From assembly GCA_016124975.1 (NCBI GenBank), contig WGMP01000013.1, forward strand, positions 44,926 through 108,925: 64,000 bases of DNA, read 5' to 3'. Positions 48,782 through 56,513 of the stretch are shown here, piece after piece (the stretch's first letter is position 1; every line of letters begins with the position of its first letter). The DNA is from Phycisphaera sp. (GTDB lineage: Bacteria > Planctomycetota > Phycisphaerae > Phycisphaerales > SM1A02). The position numbers and the translations under genes were made by a program. Below the pieces are notes generated by a model. The model worked only from the letters and a program-made list of their open reading frames with translations, was not told the DNA's origin and made no database searches.

Positions 48782-49522
48782 TCACGCGCGGCGCGAGCGG
48801 CCTGTGCGCACGGGTGCCGCGAGAAGAGCGCCGAGGAGGGCGATCGCGCCCGGCGCGGGGACGCCGCTCACGGCCTCGACGCGAATCGAGTAGGAGCCCG
48901 TCGCGCCCTGTCCGGCCCAGTCTGCGAGCTCCTTCTCGCCGCCGAACACGATCGCGCCGGGCGTGCTGAGACCCGTGAAGATCGACTCGCCCGACTCGCC
49001 GACCGCGGAGACACCGAGGCCTGCGATCGCGATGTAGTAGAAGCCGGGCGTCACGAGCGAGAAGCCGCTGCCGTCGTTCGCCGAGTTTCCGAGCCACGAG
49101 CCCACGAGCCCCGCGGCCGCGTTGTCGTTGGCGAGGAGGCCGAGCGCACGGGGAGCGTCAGCGTTGCCCACGCGACGGAAGAGGAAGAGCTGCGTGTCGA
49201 AGCTGGCGTCGCCTCCGAGGTCGCCGCCCGCGGTCGAGAGGCGAAGGAGGGTGGGCGTGCGGATGTCGACGAGGTACATGTCGACGAAGTCGGGCTCGCC
49301 GTCAAAGCCGACACCCGTGAGGTTGCCCGCGATGTTCAGGACGGGGCCGGTCAGGGTGATCGCCTGGGCCGTGGCGGGCGTCGCCTTGGCGTCGTCGTTG
49401 TAGTCGACATCCCAGGTCGGGCCGGCGTGTGCGGTGCCCGCTGCGAGCGTCGCGAGCGCGACGGGAAGGGCGAGCAGGTTGCAACGAAGCGCGTGGGAGC
49501 GCGGGCGCGAAATCGGCTGCAT
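48782..49522 (-). CDS. PEP-CTERM-like surface protein, paralogue B
   Basis: AGPTWDVDYNDDA, GGDLGGDASFDTQLFLFRR, C-term VPAPGAIALLGALLAAPVRTGRSRRA. Confidence 0.82.
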   Translation of the reverse strand: MQPISRPRSHALRCNLLALPVALATLAAGTAHAGPTWDVDYNDDAKATPATAQAITLTGPVLNIAGNLTGVGFDGEPDFVDMYLVDIRTPTLLRLSTAGGDLGGDASFDTQLFLFRRVGNADAPRALGLLANDNAAAGLVGSWLGNSANDGSGFSLVTPGFYYIAIAGLGVSAVGESGESIFTGLSTPGAIVFGGEKELADWAGQGATGSYSIRVEAVSGVPAPGAIALLGALLAAPVRTGRSRRA

Positions 49523-49855
49523 GGAGGGAACTCGAGGGGACTGCAGGGTGAGGGGACGCAGGGGAGGGACGACGCGCGGCCGCAGCGGGGAGGGAGGAGG
49601 CCGCGGAGCGCTGTTGGAAGGTACCGCACGGTCGGCGCGGAACAAACTTCTCCGCGCTGATTTCTCGCGAAGGCGTCCGCGCGGCGGGGAGGCGCGATCT
49701 CAGCCATCTGCGGCGGAACGCATCGATTGGGCGCCCGCTTCGCCTATCATGGCGGCTTCCCCCGCGAAACCTTCGCACCAACCGCGGGAGCCGTCTTCGC
49801 GGGGTTCCGAGAAGGAGCCCGCCCCGACGGCCTGAAAGGACGGTCCACGACTTCG

Positions 49856-51898
49856 ATGTCACAGGTTCTTCCTCCCTCGTCGCCTGCAGCGCAGGCAGCC
49901 CAGTCCGCCCAGTCCGCCCAGTCCGCCTCGAACCCGACGGCGCGCGTGAAGGCGGGCATCGAGCCGTGGTCGGTCGACGACGCGGCCGATCTCTACAACC
50001 TCCGCGGCTGGGGCAAGGGCTTCTTCGAGATCTCGAAGAGCGGGCAGGTCATTGTCCGTCCGACGCGGACTCCGGGGCATGAGGTGAATCTCTTCGAGGT
50101 CGTCAAGGGACTTCGCGAGCGCGGGCTTCGCACGCCCGTCCTGCTCCACTTCAGCGACCTCCTCCATCGGCGCCTCCGCGACCTGCACGACGCCTTCGAT
50201 GTCGCGATCCGCGACAACGGCTACAAGGGCAAGTACACCGCGGTCTACCCGATCAAGGTGAACCAGCAGCGCCGCGTGGTGCAGGAGATCCGCGAGTACG
50301 GCGAGCAGTACGGCTTCGGCCTCGAGGTCGGCTCGAAGCCCGAGCTCCTCGCGGTGATGGGCCTCACGAGCGACTCGCCCGACCGCCTCATCATCTGCAA
50401 CGGCTTCAAGGAAGACCGCTACATCGAGTTCGTCACGCTTGCCGCGAAGCTCGGCCGCAACATCATTCCCGTCATCGAGAACCTCGCGGAACTGCGGCTG
50501 ATCGTGAAGTACGCGGAGAAGTACCAGATCCGCCCGAAGATCGGCGTGCGCGTCAACCTCGCCACCCCCGGCGCGGGCCGCTGGCGCCACAGCTCGGGCG
50601 TCAAGGCGAAGTTCGGCCTCTCGCTCACCGAGGTGATCGATGTGCTCGAGTACCTGAAGGCGCGCGGCATGGCCGACTGCCTGCAGCTCCTGCACTGCCA
50701 CATGGGCTCGCAGATCCACGACATCCGCCAGGTGAGCTCGGGCGTGAACGAGCTCGCGCGCATCTACACCGAGCTCGCCAAGATGGGCGCGGGCATGCGC
50801 TACCTCGATGTCGGAGGCGGCCTCGGCATCGACTACGACGGCAGCCAGACCAACTTCGAGTTCTCGACGAACTACACGCTCCAGGAGTACGCGGCGAACG
50901 TGGTCTACAAGATCATGTCGGTCTGCGACGAGGAGGGCGTGGCGCACCCGACGATCGTCACCGAGTCGGGCCGCGCGATGGTGGCGCAGCAGAGCGTGCT
51001 CGTCTTCGATGTCCTCGGCGCGAACCGACTCGACCGCTTCACGGTGCCCGCGTCGCTCGACGCGGTGTCGAAGGACGAGCACGGCGAGATTCCGCGCCCG
51101 ATCGTCGACCTCTTCGAGGCCTACAACTCGATCACCGAGCGCAGGCTCCTCGAGTGCTACCACGACGCGCTCCAGTCGCGCGACGAGGCGATGAACCTCT
51201 TCTCGGTCGGCTACCTGAGCCTCGAGCACCGCGCGCTCGCCGAGCGGATGTTCTGGGCGACCTGCGCCAAGGTCCGCGACAAGGCGAAGGAGATGCGCAG
51301 CGTGCCCGAGGAGCTGCAGGACCTCGAGACGAACACGAGCGACACCTACTTCTGCAACCTGTCGATCTTCCAGTCGCTTCCCGACATCTGGGCGATCAAC
51401 CAGCTCTTCCCGATCATGCCGATCCACAGGCTCGACGAGCGCCCGACCCGCAAGGCCACGCTCGCCGACATGACCTGCGATTCCGACGGCAAGATCGACC
51501 GGTTCGTCGACGACCACGATGTGAAGAAGTTCGTCGAGCTCCACGACATCAAGGACGGCGACGAGTACTTCCTCGGCGCGTTCCTCGTGGGCGCCTACCA
51601 GGAGACGCTCGGCGACCTCCACAACCTCTTCGGCGACACGCATGTGGCGCATGTGCGTCTCGACGACAACGGCAACTGGTGGATCGACGAGATCGTCGAG
51701 GGCGACTCGGTGCGCGAGGTGCTGCAGTATGTGCAGTACGACGTGCATCGGCTCGGCCAGGCCATCCGCCACGAGTGCGAGCGCGCGGTGCGCGACAAGC
51801 ACATGACGGTGGCCGAGTCGAACGCGCTCGTGCGCAACTACGAGGCGGGCCTCGCCGGCTACACCTATCTCGAGACGGAGAACGGCGCCGCGATGTAG
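49856..51898 (+). CDS. speA: Biosynthetic arginine decarboxylase
   Basis: YNLRGWGKGFFEISKSGQVIVRP, YPIKVNQQRRVVQEI, LEVGSKPELLAV, YLDVGGGLGIDYDGS, TESGRAMVAQQSVLVFDV. Confidence 0.95.
   Translation: MSQVLPPSSPAAQAAQSAQSAQSASNPTARVKAGIEPWSVDDAADLYNLRGWGKGFFEISKSGQVIVRPTRTPGHEVNLFEVVKGLRERGLRTPVLLHFSDLLHRRLRDLHDAFDVAIRDNGYKGKYTAVYPIKVNQQRRVVQEIREYGEQYGFGLEVGSKPELLAVMGLTSDSPDRLIICNGFKEDRYIEFVTLAAKLGRNIIPVIENLAELRLIVKYAEKYQIRPKIGVRVNLATPGAGRWRHSSGVKAKFGLSLTEVIDVLEYLKARGMADCLQLLHCHMGSQIHDIRQVSSGVNELARIYTELAKMGAGMRYLDVGGGLGIDYDGSQTNFEFSTNYTLQEYAANVVYKIMSVCDEEGVAHPTIVTESGRAMVAQQSVLVFDVLGANRLDRFTVPASLDAVSKDEHGEIPRPIVDLFEAYNSITERRLLECYHDALQSRDEAMNLFSVGYLSLEHRALAERMFWATCAKVRDKAKEMRSVPEELQDLETNTSDTYFCNLSIFQSLPDIWAINQLFPIMPIHRLDERPTRKATLADMTCDSDGKIDRFVDDHDVKKFVELHDIKDGDEYFLGAFLVGAYQETLGDLHNLFGDTHVAHVRLDDNGNWWIDEIVEGDSVREVLQYVQYDVHRLGQAIRHECERAVRDKHMTVAESNALVRNYEAGLAGYTYLETENGAAM
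49901..49927. repeat. Three perfect 9-bp units (CAGTCCGCC) in the SpeA N-terminus
   Basis: Encodes QSAQSAQSA; read directly. Confidence 0.95.
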
Positions 51899-52036
51899 GC
51901 GCGTCGGGGGCGGCTCGCTGATGTCTCGCTGATATCTCGACGGCATCCCGGCGCCATCCCAGCGGCGTCTCGTCGGAGGAGCCCTGTGGGGCCGCGCGCG
52001 TAGCGGCCGCGGAGCGCTGTCGCTACGCTTCGCCCG

Positions 52037-53275
52037 ATGTCGGACTGGCGCGATCTCTCCGTCTGGGAGCGGCTCGAGGCGGAGGGCGCGGAGCTCCTCG
52101 CGCTGGCGGATGCCGCGCTTCCCGAAGGCGCTGTCGCCGCCACACCCGCTGTGACCGCGCGTCTGCGCAGGGGCCGCGACGCGGCGCTCGTCTCGGCAGC
52201 GCTCGAGCTCGTCGCGGCGCGGCGCAAGGCGCGGCTGAAGTTGGACGGAGCGGACCAACTCTGGTGCGACCTCGCGGGCGTCGAGCAGGCGTCCGACGGG
52301 CGTGTCGCCGCATGGAAGGCCGCGCGCATGCGGGAGACCCTCGGCGAGGGCGGCGAGATCCTTGACCTCTGCTCGGGAATCGGCGGAGACGCGATGGCGC
52401 TCTGCGCTGCGGGCCTCACCGTGACGGCGGTCGATCTCGACGCGCGCCGCGCATGGATGACCGCGCGCAACGCGCGATGCAGGACCGTGGTCGGGGAGGC
52501 GGAGTCGATCGCGATCGCGGGCGTCGCCATGCACGCGGACCCCGCGCGGCGCGACGAGAAGGGCGGCGGGCGCTCGTGGAGCCTCGACGACCATCGTCCT
52601 GGCCGCGCGTGGATCGAGCGCGCGCTGCGCGAGCCGTCTGCGGCCGCGATCAAGTTCTCCCCGGGCGTCGATCGCGCTGCGTTCGGCGGCGCGCCCGTCG
52701 AGTGGGAGTGGATCGAGTCGGACGGCTCCCTCGTGCAGGCCGTCGCGTGGTGCGGGCGGTTTGCACGCGCGCCGAGGTCGACCCGCGCCACGCGGCTTTC
52801 GCGTGCGGGCGAGCCGATGACGATCGCCGGGGCCCCTGACGACGCGCGGGCGGATGCGCTTCGGGCGGACGGTGCGCTTCGCGCGGGCCAGTGGCTCGGC
52901 GAGCCGAGCCCCGCGCTCGAGCGCGCGCGGCTCCTCACGGAGGCGCTCGCTGGAAGCGGCTCCCGCGAGATCGCGCCCGCGCTCGGCCTTGTCGCCTGCG
53001 ACGGACGCAGCCCTTCGCCGTGGTTCGAGTGGTTCCGCTTCGTGGGAGAGGTGACGGGCCGCGCCGACGCCATCCCGAGGCTCGTCGTGGAGCTCGCGGC
53101 GACGCACGGCGCGACGGGCGAGGTCCGAAGCGTGCGCGTGCGTGGTGGCGCGGTCGACGCCGACGCGCTGACGCGCGCGCTCTCCTGCAGGCCGCAGGGG
53201 CGATTCGTCGTCTTCGCATGGCGCGACGGCGGGAAGGCGCGCGTCGCCCTCACCGAGATGGCGGACCACCCCTAG
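52037..53275 (+). CDS. Class I SAM-dependent methyltransferase (THUMP-like C-terminus)
   Basis: ILDLCSGIGGDAMALCAAGLTVTAVDLD motif I; ADQLWCDLAGVEQAS. Confidence 0.78.
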   Translation: MSDWRDLSVWERLEAEGAELLALADAALPEGAVAATPAVTARLRRGRDAALVSAALELVAARRKARLKLDGADQLWCDLAGVEQASDGRVAAWKAARMRETLGEGGEILDLCSGIGGDAMALCAAGLTVTAVDLDARRAWMTARNARCRTVVGEAESIAIAGVAMHADPARRDEKGGGRSWSLDDHRPGRAWIERALREPSAAAIKFSPGVDRAAFGGAPVEWEWIESDGSLVQAVAWCGRFARAPRSTRATRLSRAGEPMTIAGAPDDARADALRADGALRAGQWLGEPSPALERARLLTEALAGSGSREIAPALGLVACDGRSPSPWFEWFRFVGEVTGRADAIPRLVVELAATHGATGEVRSVRVRGGAVDADALTRALSCRPQGRFVVFAWRDGGKARVALTEMADHP

Positions 53276-53306
53276 GGAGGGGGAGGCGCGCCGAGCGGAT
53301 CGGCGA

Positions 53307-56300
53307 TCACTTCTTCTGCGGGGCCTTCGCGGGCGCCTTCTCTGCAGACGAGCGGGTGACCGCCTCGAGGTGCGCGGCGCCTCGCTCGTCGAGGAAGCCG
53401 CCCTCGATCATCGACTCGACGGTCGACTGGTCGACACCGCCCGCCACCGAGCCGCAGCCGCAGAAGGTCTGCGCGAGGATCACGCAGGTGGTGTCCCACT
53501 CGCTGATGCAGCAGGTCTCGTCGAAGCTGCACACGAGCACGCAGCACTTGGCGTCGTTGCAGTAGGGCTCGTCGTGCTCGTTGCAGCAGCTGCCCGCCTC
53601 GGGATCGCCGCAGCTCAGGCCGCCCTCGCAGACATCGCACTCGCTGATGGCGATCGCGGCGCATGCGCCGTCCCATACCACGTCGCAGCAGAACGGGTCG
53701 ATGTCGCACACCGCCTCGCAGCAGGTCTCGTCATCGCAGTTCGCGTTGTCATGCGGGAAGCAGCAGCTGCCCGCCGCGGGGTCACCGCACGGCGGATCGG
53801 GGCACACGCGCGAGCAGGCGGGATTCGTGTTGGCCGTGGCGGCGCAGAACTCGTCCCAACGGACATCGCAGCAGAAGATGTCGATGTTGCAGATCGCGTC
53901 GCAGCACGCCTCGTCGTTGCACCACGGGGTGTCGTGGGCCTCGCAGCAGTTGCCCGCGCACGCGCTGCCGCAGCCGTACTGGTAGCGCTCGCAGCCGCGC
54001 GTCGAGTAGATCATCTCGACGCAGGTCTCGTCCCACTCGCTCTCGCAGCAGAAGCTGTCGATGGCGCAGACCGCCTCGCAGCAGTCCTCGTCGCTGCACG
54101 CGGGCCCGCGGCGCGCGATGTTGCAGCCAGGAAGCCCGATCTGTCCGCACTCGGGGCGGTTGTCCTCGCAGAGCGCTTCCGCGCGCTCGACGCAGTCGGC
54201 GTCCCAGCGGATCTCGCAGCAGTAGGAGAACTCCTCGGCGGCGCAGACCGCGAGGCAGCAGGAGGCGTCGGCGCAGCCAGGGGTCGGGCTCGTCGAGTAG
54301 CAGTTGCCCGAGGAGGGGAGGCCGCAGCCGCCCGCGCAGGTGATCTGCGCAGCGGCGACGCACGAGGAATCCCAGCGGACATCGCAGCAGTAGGGCTCGA
54401 AGCGGCACACGGCGAGGCAGCACGATGCGTCGCTGCAGAAGGGCGTCGCGTGCGGGGTGAAGCAGTCGCCCGCGCAGTTGTCGCCGCACTCGGGGAAGCC
54501 GCAGCAGACAGTGCGGGCGATGGTCACGCAGCCGCTGTCCCACGACTGGTCGCAGCATGTCGGGTCGATGGAGCAGACGCCCGTGCAGCAGACCTCGTCG
54601 TTGCAGCCGGCGGAATCCGAGCGCGCCTCGAAGCAGCTGCCGCCGCAGGGGCAGCGGGTCGTCGAGTCGGGCACGCACAGCGTGCGCGCGAGGCTGACGC
54701 AGGTCGAGCTCCACGCCTGTTCGCAGCAGAGCGGGTCGGCCGCGCAGACGATGTTGCAGCAGGTCGCGTCCTGGCAGCCCGGGGTCGAGCGGCTCTCGTC
54801 GCAGCGCCCCGTGCTCGGACAGGTCTCGAGCGTGATGCAGAGCGCCTTCGCGATGTCGACGCAGCGCTCGTTCCAGCCGAAGTTGCAGCACACGGGGTCG
54901 ACCGCGCACACGGTCTCGCAGCAGATCTCGTTGGCGCAGCCCGGATTCCCGTGCACGACGAGCGGCGACCCAGGCGCGGGGCACGCGGAGAAGTCGATGT
55001 CGCAGGAGATGCTCGCGGCGAGCGCGCAGGTCTCGTCCCATGCGCGCTGGCAGCAGGTCGGGTCGATCGCGCACTGCACTTCGCAGCACTCGCGATCCTC
55101 GCAGCCAGGCACGAAGCTGGCGACCGAGCACGGGCGACCGCGCGGAGTGCCGCAGCTCGAGGCGCTGTCGAGGCAGATCGTGCCCGCGTTCAGCACGCAG
55201 AAGAGGTCCCACTCGACCGTGCAGCAGAGCGGGTCGATGCTGCACACGCGGTCGCAGCAGTCGCCGTCGAAGCAGCCCGTGCCGCCGTGCGGCCAGAAGC
55301 AGCTGCCCGCCTCGATGTCGCCGCACCCGTTGCAGAGGAGTTCGGCCGTGTCGACGCAGTTGTTGTCCCAGCCGATGGTGCAGCAGAGCGGGTCGGCGGC
55401 GCAGACGCGCGCGCAGCAGGCGTCGTCGGAGCAGCCCGGGAGCTCATGCTTCACGAAGCAGCTGCCCGACGCCGACGAGCAGATCGCGTCGATCGCGGGG
55501 TCGCCCGAGAGCGCGCACTGCGAGCGGGCGAGCTGCGTGCAGGTGTTGTCCCAGCTGACGGTGCAGCAGAACGCGTCGAGGTAGCACACGCTGTCGCAGC
55601 ACCGCGCGTCGCTGCAGCCTGGAGCGTTGTGCTCAACGAGGCAGGAGAGGTTCTGGCCGGGGATCGGGGTGGTGACGCCGCAGCGGCACTTCGGCAGGTT
55701 GCAGACGCTGCCCGGCCCCGTCGCGAGGCCCGCGCACACGCTGTCCCAGCGGGTTTGGCAGCAGAAGGGGTCGACCTCGCACACGGCCTCGCAGCAGAGG
55801 CGATCGTCGCAGAAGGGCGTGTCGTTCTGGTAGCAGCAGCTTCCCGCGCGCGCGTTGCCGCAGGTGAAGCAGTACTGGCTCGCCCAGTCGACGCAGGTCT
55901 GGTCCCAGGTCGTCTCGCAGCAGCGCGGGTCGATGCCGCAGACCGTCTCGCAGCACGCGGGGTCGTTGCAGTTCGGGTTCTCGTGCGGAACGAGGCAGCT
56001 TCCCGTGGCGGGCTCGCCGCAGTCGTCGGTGAGCTCGATCGCGATCTTCACGCAGCCCTCGTCCCAGCCCGTCTCGCAGCAGGTGGGATCGACATTGCAG
56101 ACGGCCTCGCAGAGGACGCCGTTGTTGCAGTTCGCGCCTGCGTGCGGCTCGAAGCAGCTGTCCTTCGAGTTGCCGCAGTCCGAGCAGAACTTCACCGCGA
56201 GCGAGACGCAGAGGTCGTCCCACGCGATCTCGCAGCAGGCCGGCTCCACCGTGCACACGATCGAGCAGCAGGCGGCGTTGTTGCAGCCGCCTGCGCCGAG

Positions 56301-56435
56301 GTTGGTCGTGAAGCAGTCATTCGTCGCGTTGGCGCAGCCCTGCGCGTGCGCGGCCTGCGTGCCCGAGAGAAGCGCCGTGGCCGCTGCGAGGCCCGTGAGC
56401 GCGCTGCGGAGGATCGTGGTGAAGCGGTGAAGCAT
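53307..56435 (-). CDS. Secreted protein with 17 Cys-rich CC..VC..DP.CC...WD..C modules
   Basis: Signal peptide then 17 modules of about 45-70 aa counted by reading the translation. Confidence 0.88.
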   Translation of the reverse strand: MLHRFTTILRSALTGLAAATALLSGTQAAHAQGCANATNDCFTTNLGAGGCNNAACCSIVCTVEPACCEIAWDDLCVSLAVKFCSDCGNSKDSCFEPHAGANCNNGVLCEAVCNVDPTCCETGWDEGCVKIAIELTDDCGEPATGSCLVPHENPNCNDPACCETVCGIDPRCCETTWDQTCVDWASQYCFTCGNARAGSCCYQNDTPFCDDRLCCEAVCEVDPFCCQTRWDSVCAGLATGPGSVCNLPKCRCGVTTPIPGQNLSCLVEHNAPGCSDARCCDSVCYLDAFCCTVSWDNTCTQLARSQCALSGDPAIDAICSSASGSCFVKHELPGCSDDACCARVCAADPLCCTIGWDNNCVDTAELLCNGCGDIEAGSCFWPHGGTGCFDGDCCDRVCSIDPLCCTVEWDLFCVLNAGTICLDSASSCGTPRGRPCSVASFVPGCEDRECCEVQCAIDPTCCQRAWDETCALAASISCDIDFSACPAPGSPLVVHGNPGCANEICCETVCAVDPVCCNFGWNERCVDIAKALCITLETCPSTGRCDESRSTPGCQDATCCNIVCAADPLCCEQAWSSTCVSLARTLCVPDSTTRCPCGGSCFEARSDSAGCNDEVCCTGVCSIDPTCCDQSWDSGCVTIARTVCCGFPECGDNCAGDCFTPHATPFCSDASCCLAVCRFEPYCCDVRWDSSCVAAAQITCAGGCGLPSSGNCYSTSPTPGCADASCCLAVCAAEEFSYCCEIRWDADCVERAEALCEDNRPECGQIGLPGCNIARRGPACSDEDCCEAVCAIDSFCCESEWDETCVEMIYSTRGCERYQYGCGSACAGNCCEAHDTPWCNDEACCDAICNIDIFCCDVRWDEFCAATANTNPACSRVCPDPPCGDPAAGSCCFPHDNANCDDETCCEAVCDIDPFCCDVVWDGACAAIAISECDVCEGGLSCGDPEAGSCCNEHDEPYCNDAKCCVLVCSFDETCCISEWDTTCVILAQTFCGCGSVAGGVDQSTVESMIEGGFLDERGAAHLEAVTRSSAEKAPAKAPQKK

Positions 56436-56476
56436 GGAATCTGTTCTGGAGGGTCGGCCGGCTGCGGCGGTCGGAC

Positions 56477-56505
56477 GGCGATGGGTCGGCGATGGGTCGG
56501 CGGGT
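56477..56505. repeat. 11-bp tandem repeat (GATGGGTCGGC x2 plus flanks) in leader of the Cys-rich gene
   Basis: ...ACGGCGATGGGTCGGCGATGGGTCGGCGGGT... Confidence 0.85.
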
Positions 56506-56513
56506 TCGTGCAC

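Noticed and set aside
49859-53269. 1136-aa minus-strand ORF
   Set aside because: Antisense to speA and the methyltransferase; shadow of high-GC codon usage.
53307-56435. Possible CRISPR or minisatellite in repeated Cys-rich DNA
   Set aside because: Repeats are diverged protein modules in a continuous reading frame, not DNA repeats with spacers.
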